In this document: positions 6,211 to 14,762 of the stretch, piece by piece
How the letters are laid out: every line of letters starts with the position of its first letter
How positions within the stretch are numbered: position 1 is the stretch's first letter
Assembly: GCA_029861795.1 (NCBI GenBank)
Contig: JAOTYS010000067.1
Coordinates: 1 to 14,762 of the forward strand
Source of the DNA: Gammaproteobacteria bacterium
GTDB taxonomy: Bacteria > Pseudomonadota > Gammaproteobacteria > Arenicellales > JAOTYS01
DNA: 14,762 nucleotides
Reading direction: 5' to 3'
Position numbers and translations under genes: made by a program
The notes under the pieces: model-generated
What the model was told of the DNA's origin: nothing
Seen by the model: only the letters and a program-made list of their open reading frames with translations
Database searches by the model: none

Positions 6211-8049
6211 CTAATCCAGTTCAAACTCCTGTTTCCATGAGTCATCCTGTTCCCATTTCGGTTGGGCGCTCTTGCTTAGCAGGAAGTTTTCCACGACGAG
6301 ATAATCCATTTCGGTTCTCATAAAACAGCGATAAGCGTCCTCAGGTGTGCACACAATGGGTTCGCCACGCACATTAAAAGAAGTATTGACGAGGACACAG
6401 CAGCCAGTCAAAGCATCAAACTGCGTAAGTAAATTATAAAACCTTATGTTTGTGTCGGCGTGTACAGTCTGGACTCTGGCCGAATAGTCGATGTGGGTAA
6501 TAGCTGGGAGTTCAGAGCGCGGTACGTGCAGCTTGTCAATCCCGAATAGTGCTTCCTGTTCCGGCGTCTGCTTCTTTCTAAGCTTGGGTTGCACCGGCGC
6601 CACTAGCAACATGTATGGGCTGGCCCGATCCAGCTCAAAGTAATCCGACACCCGATCGGCCAACACGGCTGGAGCGAATGGTCGAAACGACTCCCGATAT
6701 TTGATCTTGAGATTCATCACGGATTGCATTTTCGGACTGCGAGCATCGCCGATGATGGAACGGCCTCCCAATGCTCGGGGCCCGAACTCCATTCGTCCTT
6801 GAAACCAACCCACGACGTTCTCATCAGCCAGGATTTGAGCGAGCTTGGGCGTCAGATCTTGATCTTCAAGATGGGTATAGCGGGCCCCACAGGCATCTAA
6901 CTGAGTACGAATTTCTGATTCATTGAAACTTGGCCCAAGATAGGAACCCTGCATACTGTCTTTACCGTTAACCGTACGTGGTCCGTTTTGCAATTGATGC
7001 CAACAGGCGAGTGCTGCGCCAATAGCGCCTCCAGCATCTCCGGCAGCCGGCTGGATCCAGATGTCCTCGTAGGGCCCTTCCCTTAGCAGACGGCCATTTG
7101 CTACACAATTCAACGCAACACCCCCGGCAAGACACAGGTATGGGATGTCGAGTTCACGATGCACCGTTGTCCCTAGTCGCAATACTACTTCTTCAGTTAC
7201 CTTCTGAATTGAAGCCGCAATATCCATTTCACGTTGGGTGACGTCACTCTCAGGCGTTCTGGGGGGGGCGCCAAACAGGTTGTCAAAACGCTGATTGGTC
7301 ATGGTCAGGCCAGTTGCGTAATTGAAGTAGTCCATGTTCAAGCGAAAGGTTCCGTCCTGCTTGAGGTCCAGTAGGTTGTCTAGAATGAGATCGGTATATT
7401 TCGCCTGGCCATATGGGGCTAGCCCCATCAGCTTGTATTCGCCCGAGTTGACTTTGAATCCCGTGTAGTAAGTGAACGCGGAGTACAACAAGCCTAAGGA
7501 ATGGGGAAAGTCAATTTCCCACTGTGCCTCAAGGTTGTTACCTTCGCCGCGCCACACAGAAGTGGTTGCCCACTCTCCTACACCATCCATGCACAGTATC
7601 GCGGCGCGCTCGAATGGACTGGGAAAGAACGCGGACGCGGCATGGGACTGGTGGTGTTCGGCGAATAACAGTGGCGAGAGTTGCGCAACCTTGATGTTCC
7701 CAAGCTTGGAAAGTTCCTTTCTTAGCACAGTCTTAAGGAACAGCTTCTCCCGCAGCCAAACTGGCATTGCAGCGAGGAACGATCGAAAACCTTTAGGGGC
7801 GTATGCCACATAGGTTTCCAATAAACGTTCAAACTTGATCAGTGGCTTGTCATAAAAGATGATCTGATCTACTTTGGATAATGTGACCCCTGCTTCCGTT
7901 AGACAGTATTCAATCGCCTTTTCGGGAAAGTTCGAGTCATGTTTTTTGCGTGTAAAACGCTCTTCCTGAGCGGCCGCGATAATGCGTCCATCGCGCACCA
8001 AGGCGGCTGCACTATCGTGGTAATATGCCGAGATTCCAAGAATATCCAT
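6211..8049 (-). CDS. Carbamoyltransferase, NodU/TobZ/CmcH family
   Basis: This complete 612-residue enzyme transfers a carbamoyl group from carbamoyl phosphate, via carbamoyl-adenylate, to a hydroxyl on a sugar or small molecule. The N-terminal Kae1-like domain opens with MDILGISAYYHDSAAAL and carries the metal-binding EHHQSHAASAFF at 131-142, MDGVGEW at 154-160 and AGGVALNCVANG at 308-319. The C-terminal YrdC-like carbamoyltransferase domain begins near residue 366, with GRMEFGPRALGGRSIIGDAR at 418-437 and NTSFNVRGEPIV near 555-566. All look intact. Given the neighbours, the acceptor is probably a sugar in the surface glycan, as for NodU on Nod factors. ATG 8049 has no strong Shine-Dalgarno. 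An 8-C run at 7261-7268 (codons 261-263) could slip. The promoter candidate at 8091-8119 would drive the three-gene unit. Confidence 0.93.
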   Translation of the reverse strand: MDILGISAYYHDSAAALVRDGRIIAAAQEERFTRKKHDSNFPEKAIEYCLTEAGVTLSKVDQIIFYDKPLIKFERLLETYVAYAPKGFRSFLAAMPVWLREKLFLKTVLRKELSKLGNIKVAQLSPLLFAEHHQSHAASAFFPSPFERAAILCMDGVGEWATTSVWRGEGNNLEAQWEIDFPHSLGLLYSAFTYYTGFKVNSGEYKLMGLAPYGQAKYTDLILDNLLDLKQDGTFRLNMDYFNYATGLTMTNQRFDNLFGAPPRTPESDVTQREMDIAASIQKVTEEVVLRLGTTVHRELDIPYLCLAGGVALNCVANGRLLREGPYEDIWIQPAAGDAGGAIGAALACWHQLQNGPRTVNGKDSMQGSYLGPSFNESEIRTQLDACGARYTHLEDQDLTPKLAQILADENVVGWFQGRMEFGPRALGGRSIIGDARSPKMQSVMNLKIKYRESFRPFAPAVLADRVSDYFELDRASPYMLLVAPVQPKLRKKQTPEQEALFGIDKLHVPRSELPAITHIDYSARVQTVHADTNIRFYNLLTQFDALTGCCVLVNTSFNVRGEPIVCTPEDAYRCFMRTEMDYLVVENFLLSKSAQPKWEQDDSWKQEFELD

Positions 8050-8090
8050 AGTTACTCTGACTGCCGCTTATCAATTACCTGTTGTCCTCA

Positions 8091-8119
8091 AAAGTAGTAT
8101 GGTGTTGAGTTGCTGTCAA
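8091..8119 (-). promoter_or_regulatory. Candidate sigma70 promoter for the carbamoyltransferase unit
   Basis: Reading the minus strand, a perfect -35 TTGACA (8119-8114) is followed by a 17-nt spacer and a weaker -10, TACTTT (8096-8091). Transcription would begin near 8084, about 35 nt before the ATG at 8049. The ideal -35 and spacing support it; the poor -10 suggests weak or activator-dependent use. It would let the carbamoyltransferase trio be expressed apart from the xseA operon upstream. Confidence 0.5.
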
Positions 8120-8156
8120 CGGAATACGGAAGCTGTGCGGTTAGACTCGGGGGACT

Positions 8157-9005
8157 TCACCGATGTGGCTGCGCAATGCTCTCCGGTCGTGAGTTTGAGT
8201 GCACTAGTAGCATCGGATCTACTTCTGTCTCATTGAGAACCACAGACCAAAGTATGTGTGCATTATCGTTTTTCCCACCTACACTAATCGTCCCAATTCT
8301 TTCCCCTTTTGAAACTTTTTGACCTGACTTCAGGTTGATCTGAGTCAAGTGAATCAGCACGCTGAATAACCCCTGACCATGGTTGATCAACACCGTGAGT
8401 CTCCCGTCGGGGTTTCTTTGAATCAAATCGATGACACCATCTCCGGTGGCGACTAGCGGAGTTCCTTTAACGGCAGTAAATTCTACAGCCGTGAACGGAT
8501 CAACCATTGCTTCACCAGTAAGGCTGTGCACACCAAAGGATCTAACGATAGAGCCTTGAACCGGAGGCTGTAGCGCCGTTGTCACCACGTCACGTTCCTG
8601 CCATACGCGAAGTGCTGCCCTGAGCTCTTTAGCCTGGCGGGCAAAGATATCCAATTCATCGTCAGTCCACTGGGCGGATTGCCGCCCTGTGGGCGCAAAC
8701 TGTTCGATCGGATACTGTGCGGGCGAAACGCGAAAGCTTCTGGTAAGCGTTTCATCCGGACCAGGTTTAACCGTGATCACATAGTCCCCGGGTATCAAGC
8801 CTAGCGGCAGTCCCACCACCGCGTACCAGGAACTCTCATAGACGACTAACACGGGCTGATTGCCGAATGTAGCTTTAGGCCTGTCGTTGTAGTAAGGAGC
8901 GACGTAGACTACCACTATACCTCCTGGCGCCGGCCGCGATTCAGGTAGTTGGCTAGCGTGAGCAATGGCTGGGCAAAGCCACAAAAAGATTAGCAGGGCT
9001 CTCAA
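8157..9005 (-). CDS. Exported M23-fold protein, probably catalytically inactive
   Basis: A secreted or periplasmic protein with an M23 (LytM-like) domain preceded by the beta-rich N-terminal domain often found with it: after the signal peptide comes GGIVVVYVAPYYNDRPKATF, then VVGLPLGLIPGDYVI, as in the M23 proteins encoded beside xseA in pseudomonads and relatives. The M23 region starts at SIVRSFGV and includes GTPLVATGDGVI, INHGQGLFSVLIHL and an SVGGKNDNAHILWSV end. Key residues are altered: the expected H-x-x-x-D ligand pair reads F-T-A-V-E, and the H-x-H ends as H-I-L, so the three zinc ligands are F, E and L; the two catalytic His remain. It may regulate another hydrolase, as EnvC and NlpD do. 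The TTG at 9005 gives MRALLIFLWLCPAIAHA with cleavage before SQ. The frame extends to TTG 9116 or GTG 9128, which would overlap xseA and put 36-40 residues before the signal sequence, so the start is uncertain. Confidence 0.78.
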   Translation of the reverse strand: MRALLIFLWLCPAIAHASQLPESRPAPGGIVVVYVAPYYNDRPKATFGNQPVLVVYESSWYAVVGLPLGLIPGDYVITVKPGPDETLTRSFRVSPAQYPIEQFAPTGRQSAQWTDDELDIFARQAKELRAALRVWQERDVVTTALQPPVQGSIVRSFGVHSLTGEAMVDPFTAVEFTAVKGTPLVATGDGVIDLIQRNPDGRLTVLINHGQGLFSVLIHLTQINLKSGQKVSKGERIGTISVGGKNDNAHILWSVVLNETEVDPMLLVHSNSRPESIAQPHR

Positions 9006-9097
9006 TGGTCTTGCACTCGAGAAACCCGGACATTCGATGCAGTTTGAACTAAATGGTTTTGCACTATTGACCCGCCGAAACTCAATCGTCTTGCACT
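9004..9097. repeat. Three imperfect 14-bp direct repeats at the xseA/M23 junction
   Basis: The plus strand shows AATGGTCTTGCACT (9004-9017), AATGGTTTTGCACT (9052-9065) and AATCGTCTTGCACT (9084-9097), differing at one or two positions. The first and third share a longer CTCAAT[G/C]GTCTTGCACT. The third overlaps the xseA stop codon and the first overlaps the likely TTG start of the M23-like gene. They could be regulator sites, small-RNA targets, or a local duplication of the xseA 3' end. Confidence 0.5.
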
Positions 9098-10443
9098 TTT
9101 TCGACTCGACATTCAATACGGCCTGCACTTAATCGTGCTTCCACTTTGTCGCCCGGTGACACTGAAGAGGCCCTACGAATGAGGCGTCGTTGCGGCAGGC
9201 TATAGACCACGGCGTAACCACGCTCCAAGGTAGCGAGTGGACTCACGTTGTGCAGTCGGGAGGTAAGATTTCGTAGCTCATTTCGGAACAGAGATTTATT
9301 GGCCTTGATTCCCATGTGAAGCCGTTTGTTCAGGGCCTGCACGGTGATCTGGCTGCGTCCCAGTCGTTCATTGGGTGAGTTGCGTAATAGCCGCCCTTTG
9401 AATGCGACTACAGCGTGTGCGATTTCCCAGATTCGGTTTTTCATGACCAGGTCCATATGTCTCTCTATGCTGGTCAGTCGTTGTTGCATCTTGGAGAGTC
9501 GCTCCCGCGGGTGTGTCATCCGAGCTACTACGTTATCTAGTCTCTGAGCATAAACATCGAGGCGATCATCCATGGTACGTAGTAGAGTTGTTCGGGTGTC
9601 GGCTAAACGGTTTAGCACTTCCTGCATGTCGGGACTCAAGAGCTCTGCCGCGGCAGTAGGCGTAGCGGCTCGCCAATCGGCCACAAGATCGGCAATAGTT
9701 AAATCGATCTCGTGACCGATGCCGGTCACAATGGGTATGGTGCAATCGAAGATGGCGCGTGCCACCATCTCATCATTGAATGCCCAAAGATCTTCCAGCG
9801 AACCGCCTCCGCGGGCGAGGATCAATGCATCACAATCCCTTCTGAGGTTCGCGAGTCGCAGTGCTGCAGCGATCTCCGGCACCGCTTCAGTTCCCTGTAC
9901 AGGGACCGGATAAACCAGCACCGGTATTGCCGGAAAGCGTCGTTTGAGTGTAGTGATGATGTCGCGAATTGCGGCGCCGCTTGGTGAGGTTATCACGCCG
10001 ATGCGCTGTGGCCAGGTGGGAAACTCCAATTTATGTGCGGTGTCAAAAAGCCCCTCACGTAACAATGCTCGCTTGAGGGCTTCAAATTTTCGTTGTAGTG
10101 CTCCTTCCCCGGCATCTTCCAGAAATTGCACGATCAGCTGATAGTCACCGCGTTCCTCGTATAGACTTACTCGGCCCCTCAACAACACTTGTCGGCCGTC
10201 GCGGGGCTCGCAGTGGAGGTGGTTATGGCGATTGCGGAACATGGCACAACGTATTTGAGCGTCGTTGTCTTTCAAGGAGAAGTAGAGATGCCCCGAAGCT
10301 GGGCGCGCCACGTTCGATAGCTCCCCCTCCACCCAGATTTCAGTGAAGCTTGTCTCCAGCAGATTCCTCGCCTCATGATTTAGCCTGGAGACCGTATAGA
10401 CGTCTCTGGCGAGAGGCTCGATTGGGATAGATTCCTGAATCAT
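9082..10443 (-). CDS. xseA: Exodeoxyribonuclease VII large subunit
   Basis: The 453-residue protein is the large, catalytic subunit of exonuclease VII, which degrades single-stranded DNA to oligonucleotides together with several copies of the small XseB subunit (not in this window). The N-terminal OB-fold runs from about 14 to 112 (YTVSRLNHEARNLLE, WVEGELSNVARPASGHLYFS). The nuclease domain follows, with GVITSPSGAAIRDI at 149-162, RGGGSLEDLWAFNDE at 211-225, and GIGHEIDLTIADL plus ATPTAAAEL at 241-268. A long helical region from about 275 to 390 is the expected coiled coil, and the C-terminal LERGYAVV segment is present. Length is normal (E. coli 456). It starts 45 nt after the small lipoprotein gene and is followed by the M23-like gene, so the three probably form one operon. 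No clear Shine-Dalgarno precedes the ATG. Confidence 0.96.
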   Translation of the reverse strand: MIQESIPIEPLARDVYTVSRLNHEARNLLETSFTEIWVEGELSNVARPASGHLYFSLKDNDAQIRCAMFRNRHNHLHCEPRDGRQVLLRGRVSLYEERGDYQLIVQFLEDAGEGALQRKFEALKRALLREGLFDTAHKLEFPTWPQRIGVITSPSGAAIRDIITTLKRRFPAIPVLVYPVPVQGTEAVPEIAAALRLANLRRDCDALILARGGGSLEDLWAFNDEMVARAIFDCTIPIVTGIGHEIDLTIADLVADWRAATPTAAAELLSPDMQEVLNRLADTRTTLLRTMDDRLDVYAQRLDNVVARMTHPRERLSKMQQRLTSIERHMDLVMKNRIWEIAHAVVAFKGRLLRNSPNERLGRSQITVQALNKRLHMGIKANKSLFRNELRNLTSRLHNVSPLATLERGYAVVYSLPQRRLIRRASSVSPGDKVEARLSAGRIECRVEKVQDD

Positions 10444-10488
10444 GGGACGTGCCGTCAGAGCGCTGTCACAGGGGTGCGGTCGGCTAGA

Positions 10489-10845
10489 TTAGCGGTACAC
10501 TGGGGCTGCGTTGAGCTGCTGTTGAGCCTGTCGTCTGCCAGCGCGAGCGGCCCAGATAATTCGTTTCGCGATTCGCAACGACTCATCTATGTCTTCACGC
10601 TTGAGCCTTCTGGCGTAGCTCAACAGCACTTCGAGATCTTGCGGACTGTCCCCAGCGGCGTGGTCCCTAATGCGCCACAGATGGCCGGTCAATGCGGTCG
10701 CATTGATCTCTTTCTCGGCGTGTTCCAGGGCGCGGCGTGTTTCAGCGTGCTGGGCAAGCGTGGCACAACCACTGGTTGTGGCCATGACAATCAGGGCAGC
10801 GAACGCCATTGGGGTAGCTGCGTCCGTGACGGATATAAGCCCCAT
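10489..10845 (-). CDS. Small putative lipoprotein of unknown function
   Basis: The 118-residue protein has a hydrophobic N-terminal stretch (AFAALIVMATTSGCATL) ending at Cys27 in TSGC, a degenerate lipobox: Gly at -1 fits, but Thr at -3 replaces the usual Leu. No Lys or Arg precedes the hydrophobic stretch, which is atypical for a signal peptide. The rest is predicted helical and charged (QHAETRRALEHAEKEINA, LLSYARRLKREDIDESLRIAKRIIWAARAGRRQAQQQL). I recognise no family; its position ahead of xseA suggests it is the first gene of that operon. A TACAAT box ends 7 nt before the ATG at 10845, favouring this start and a leaderless transcript. An internal ATG at 10809 is possible. A longer plus-strand frame covers the same bases but has no recognisable protein features. 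Confidence 0.6.
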   Translation of the reverse strand: MGLISVTDAATPMAFAALIVMATTSGCATLAQHAETRRALEHAEKEINATALTGHLWRIRDHAAGDSPQDLEVLLSYARRLKREDIDESLRIAKRIIWAARAGRRQAQQQLNAAPVYR

Positions 10846-10852
10846 GATTGCT

Positions 10853-10858
10853 ATTGTA
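10853..10858 (-). promoter_or_regulatory. Candidate -10 box for the lipoprotein-xseA operon
   Basis: On the minus strand TACAAT (5 of 6 consensus bases) ends 7 nt before the ATG at 10845, so transcription from it would start at or next to the start codon. The matching -35 region (TTCTGT with a 17-nt spacer) is poor, so the call is tentative. Confidence 0.4.
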
Positions 10859-10900
10859 GGCGACTTCTCTGCTCTACAGAACGCCGGCGAGCGAGTTTAT

Positions 10901-12503
<1,603 letters not shown>

Positions 12504-12591
12504 CAGATCGGTGGTCGCAAGCCGTCAACTGCTCGCGTCCAATGTAATTAGAAAACTTAAGCCTGCCGTCTTGCGGTCGTAAGTCCACACC

Positions 12592-14172
12592 ATGGTCGCC
12601 CCTGATCCTCATTCTGAGCGGATTCTGATTCTAGATTTTGGCGCCCAGTACACCCAGCTCATTGCCCGCGCGGTTCGAGAGGCAGGGGTGTATTGTGAGA
12701 TCCATGCCTTTTCTATCGGCGCTGACGCGATCCGCCGGTATGCCCCCAAGGGAATCATTTTGTCGGGCGGACCAGAAACCGTCACTGCGACCAATACGAC
12801 TAGACCAGACCCCGAGATTTACCGGCTGGGCGTGCCAGTTCTAGGCATTTGCTACGGCATGCAAACTATGGCGGCAGATTTAGGAGGAGAAGTGGAGAGC
12901 GCCCGCGAGCGTGAGTTTGGCTATGCCCAGGTACGTTTGGTGGATGAAGCTTTGCTATTCAACCAGACCTGTGACCACTTGAGCGCCACGGGAGCGCACT
13001 TGCTTGACGTGTGGATGAGTCACGGTGACCGTGTGATCGGTCTTCCGCCGGGATTTAAGGTGGTTGCAACCACAGACAGCTCTCCCATTGCGGCGATGGC
13101 TGACGAATCCCGCCGATTCTATGGAATCCAGTTTCACCCTGAAGTATCCCATACCAGATCCGGCAAGCTGATCCTGCAGCGATTTGCACATGATGTGTGC
13201 GGCTGTGGCTCAAACTGGACCCCTGGAAACATCATTGAAGATCAGATTGCGTCAGTGCGTCGCGATGTGGGTGGAGACGGGGTTATTCTCGGGCTGTCCG
13301 GGGGGGTGGACTCGAGTGTAGTAGCAGCCTTGCTGCAGCGAGCCATCGGCGGTCAGCTAACCTGCATATTCGTTGACAATGGATTGCTGCGGCTACAAGA
13401 GTCTGAGCAAGTCATGTCTAGCTTCAAGCACCATGTGGGGGTGAAACTAGTCAAGGTGGATGCAGCGGACCGTTTTCTGTCGGCCCTGGCTGGGGTGGCA
13501 GATCCTGAGGAGAAACGCAAGGTGATAGGACGAGTGTTCATCGAGGTGTTCGAGCGGGAGGCCGGCAATGTTACCGGGGCCAAGTGGTTAGCCCAGGGGA
13601 CCATCTACCCGGATGTGATCGAATCTGCGCGTGACAAGGCCGGTGTGGGGCAAGTCATCAAGTCCCACCACAATGTGGGGGGGCTGCCCGACGTGGTCAA
13701 TCTGAGGCTATTGGAGCCGTTACGCGAGCTATTCAAAGACGAGGTGAGAAAAATTGGGATCGAACTCGGGTTGCCTCACAAGATGGTGTATCGTCATCCG
13801 TTCCCCGGACCCGGCTTGGCAGTGCGGGTACTCGGTGAGGTGCGCAAAGGGTATCTCGATGTGTTGCGCCAGGCTGATGCGATTTATATAGAAGAGTTAG
13901 AGCGGCACCAACTCTATGACCAGGTCAGCCAAGCGTTTGCGGTGTTTCTGCCGGTGCGGTCGGTGGGGGTAGTCGGGGATAACCGCGCCTACGAGCATGT
14001 GATCGCATTACGGGCGGTAGAGACGGTTGATTTTATGACTGCCGATTGGGCGCAACTACCCCACGATGTGCTCGCCACCGTCTCCAGTCGAATAATTAAT
14101 GAAGTTCGTGGCGTCAGCCGAGTGACCTACGATATCTCCAGCAAGCCGCCTGCCACGATCGAGTGGGAGTAG
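12592..14172 (+). CDS. guaA: GMP synthase (glutamine-hydrolysing)
   Basis: The 526-residue protein aminates XMP to GMP using ATP and glutamine. The N-terminal class I glutaminase has its triad at Cys87 (GICYGMQ), His182 and Glu184 (QFHPEVSHT). The ATP-pyrophosphatase domain has the PP-loop LSGGVDSS at 235-242, and the C-terminal dimerisation domain ends with the conserved KPPATIEWE. It is nearly collinear with E. coli GuaA (525 residues), which supports ATG 12592, although no Shine-Dalgarno is visible (TAAGTCCACACC precedes it). The 88-nt gap after guaB holds no obvious terminator, so co-transcription is likely. tadA starts 5 nt after its stop. The PP-loop codons include a run of seven G. Confidence 0.98.
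   Translation: MVAPDPHSERILILDFGAQYTQLIARAVREAGVYCEIHAFSIGADAIRRYAPKGIILSGGPETVTATNTTRPDPEIYRLGVPVLGICYGMQTMAADLGGEVESAREREFGYAQVRLVDEALLFNQTCDHLSATGAHLLDVWMSHGDRVIGLPPGFKVVATTDSSPIAAMADESRRFYGIQFHPEVSHTRSGKLILQRFAHDVCGCGSNWTPGNIIEDQIASVRRDVGGDGVILGLSGGVDSSVVAALLQRAIGGQLTCIFVDNGLLRLQESEQVMSSFKHHVGVKLVKVDAADRFLSALAGVADPEEKRKVIGRVFIEVFEREAGNVTGAKWLAQGTIYPDVIESARDKAGVGQVIKSHHNVGGLPDVVNLRLLEPLRELFKDEVRKIGIELGLPHKMVYRHPFPGPGLAVRVLGEVRKGYLDVLRQADAIYIEELERHQLYDQVSQAFAVFLPVRSVGVVGDNRAYEHVIALRAVETVDFMTADWAQLPHDVLATVSSRIINEVRGVSRVTYDISSKPPATIEWE
14165..14169 (+). promoter_or_regulatory. Ribosome binding site that sets the tadA start
   Basis: GGGAG lies 8 nt before ATG 14178, at the very end of guaA. 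It favours this ATG over GTG 14163 (inside guaA) and the later ATGs at 14220 and 14226. Confidence 0.6.
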
Positions 14173-14177
14173 CTCGG

Positions 14178-14660
14178 ATGGGCGAGCTGGGTGCGGCAGC
14201 GGATCGACAACTCGACCTAATGTGGATGAATCGTGCGCTTGGGTTGGCTCGTCGGGCGCAGGACCATGGGGAGGTACCAGTCGGCGCGGTAGTTGTAGCC
14301 GGCGGCAAGGTAGTGGGTGAGGGTTTTAACAACACCATTTCGGCTTCGGACCCCACTGCGCATGCAGAGATTGTGGCGCTGCGATGTGCTGCCGCGGTAA
14401 GGCGCAACTACCGCTTGCCCGGTACCACCATATATGTCACGTTGGAACCCTGCGCTATGTGCGCCGGCGCGATCGTGCAGGCCCGGGTCGGTCGGGTCGT
14501 ATTCGGCGCCTACGACGATAGGGCGGGGGCGGCAGGCAGCGTTATGGACGTGCTCAACTGTGCCGCGCTAAATCATCGTTGTGCGGTCAAGGGGGGGGTG
14601 CTATTGGAATCGAGTGCACGTTTGCTGAAGGAGTTCTTTCACGCTCGACGCGCTCGCTGA
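14178..14660 (+). CDS. tadA: tRNA-specific adenosine deaminase
   Basis: The 160-residue enzyme deaminates adenosine 34 of tRNA-Arg(ACG) to inosine so one tRNA can read CGU, CGC and CGA. It has the zinc-dependent deaminase signatures: HAE at 62-64 (His ligand and proton-shuttling Glu) and PCAMC at 91-95 (two Cys ligands), with GEVPVGAVVV near the N-terminus and GRVVFGAYDDRAGAAGS after the zinc site. The NYRLPGTTIYVTLEPC and LLKEFFHARR segments closely match E. coli TadA, distinguishing it from guanine or cytidine deaminases. It begins 5 nt after the guaA stop and is probably co-transcribed. A run of eight G near 14591-14598 in the coding sequence could be slip-prone. Confidence 0.95.
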   Translation: MGELGAAADRQLDLMWMNRALGLARRAQDHGEVPVGAVVVAGGKVVGEGFNNTISASDPTAHAEIVALRCAAAVRRNYRLPGTTIYVTLEPCAMCAGAIVQARVGRVVFGAYDDRAGAAGSVMDVLNCAALNHRCAVKGGVLLESSARLLKEFFHARRAR

Positions 14661-14735
14661 GGTAGACTAACGACCAACCACAGGCGGGTTGTCCGTTTTG
14701 TGACTAGTTTATGCGCGCTTGCGGTATCCGCATCG

Positions 14736-14762
14736 AGAGCGCAGTTCTGGGAGAGCCTAATA
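14736..14762 (+). ncRNA. Possible 5' end of a glycine riboswitch (cut by window edge)
   Basis: The last bases, GCGCAGTTCTGGGAGAGCC, resemble the start of a glycine-riboswitch aptamer, where a P1 strand is followed by the conserved GGGAGAG. Only this 5' part is in the window, so no pairing or second conserved block can be checked. If right, a glycine-cleavage or glycine-transport gene should follow. A short GGGAGAG can occur by chance. Confidence 0.3.

Noticed and set aside
8110..8322. 70-codon plus-strand frame near the carbamoyltransferase promoter
   Set aside because: It is antisense to the M23-like gene, has no protein-like character, and lacks a ribosome binding site.
14672..14690. Terminator after tadA (CAACC/GGTTG stem)
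   Set aside because: The stem is only 5 bp with a 7-nt loop, and the following TCCGTTTTG is a poor U-tract.

Overview
The window looks like a chromosomal segment of a gammaproteobacterium. The guaB-guaA-tadA block lies divergent from an xseA block that also carries an M23-family gene, an arrangement familiar from that class, and the GuaB, GuaA, TadA and XseA proteins read like their gammaproteobacterial relatives. The species cannot be named from the sequence. Two halves differ in character: a surface-glycan region (1 to about 8050) with visibly AT-rich stretches, and a housekeeping region (about 8150 to 14762) that looks more GC-rich.

Glycan region. On the minus strand, a family-4 glycosyltransferase (306-1481) is followed by the start of a multi-membrane-span protein resembling lipid-carrier-dependent glycosyltransferases (222 to the window edge). 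Divergently, on the plus strand, lie a hexapeptide-repeat acyltransferase, a flippase-like membrane protein of the lysylphosphatidylglycerol-synthase transmembrane family, and an AsnB-type glutamine amidotransferase; the last two overlap as TAATG. Converging on them from the other side is a minus-strand trio: a NodU/TobZ-type carbamoyltransferase, an SxtJ-like membrane protein, and a 49-residue DUF5989-like membrane protein (5615-5764). The last two also overlap as TAATG. A 10-bp perfect hairpin sits where the two units converge. Together the genes suggest assembly of a surface polysaccharide or glycolipid with acyl, amide and carbamoyl decorations.

Housekeeping region. On the minus strand, a small putative lipoprotein, xseA (exonuclease VII large subunit) and an exported M23-fold protein follow each other. 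The M23 domain appears to have lost all three zinc ligands, so it is probably not a peptidase. On the plus strand, guaB and guaA complete GMP synthesis from IMP, and tadA makes the tRNA wobble inosine.

The 194-bp intergenic region between the lipoprotein gene and guaB is the most unusual regulatory stretch. It holds three imperfect 26/27-bp tandem repeats, a perfect 8-bp inverted repeat, and two outward-facing promoter-like elements whose -10 boxes end only 6 and 7 nt from the respective ATG codons, which predicts leaderless mRNAs. The last 30 bases of the window resemble the start of a glycine-riboswitch aptamer, cut off by the edge. No tRNA, rRNA, CRISPR array or insertion sequence was found.
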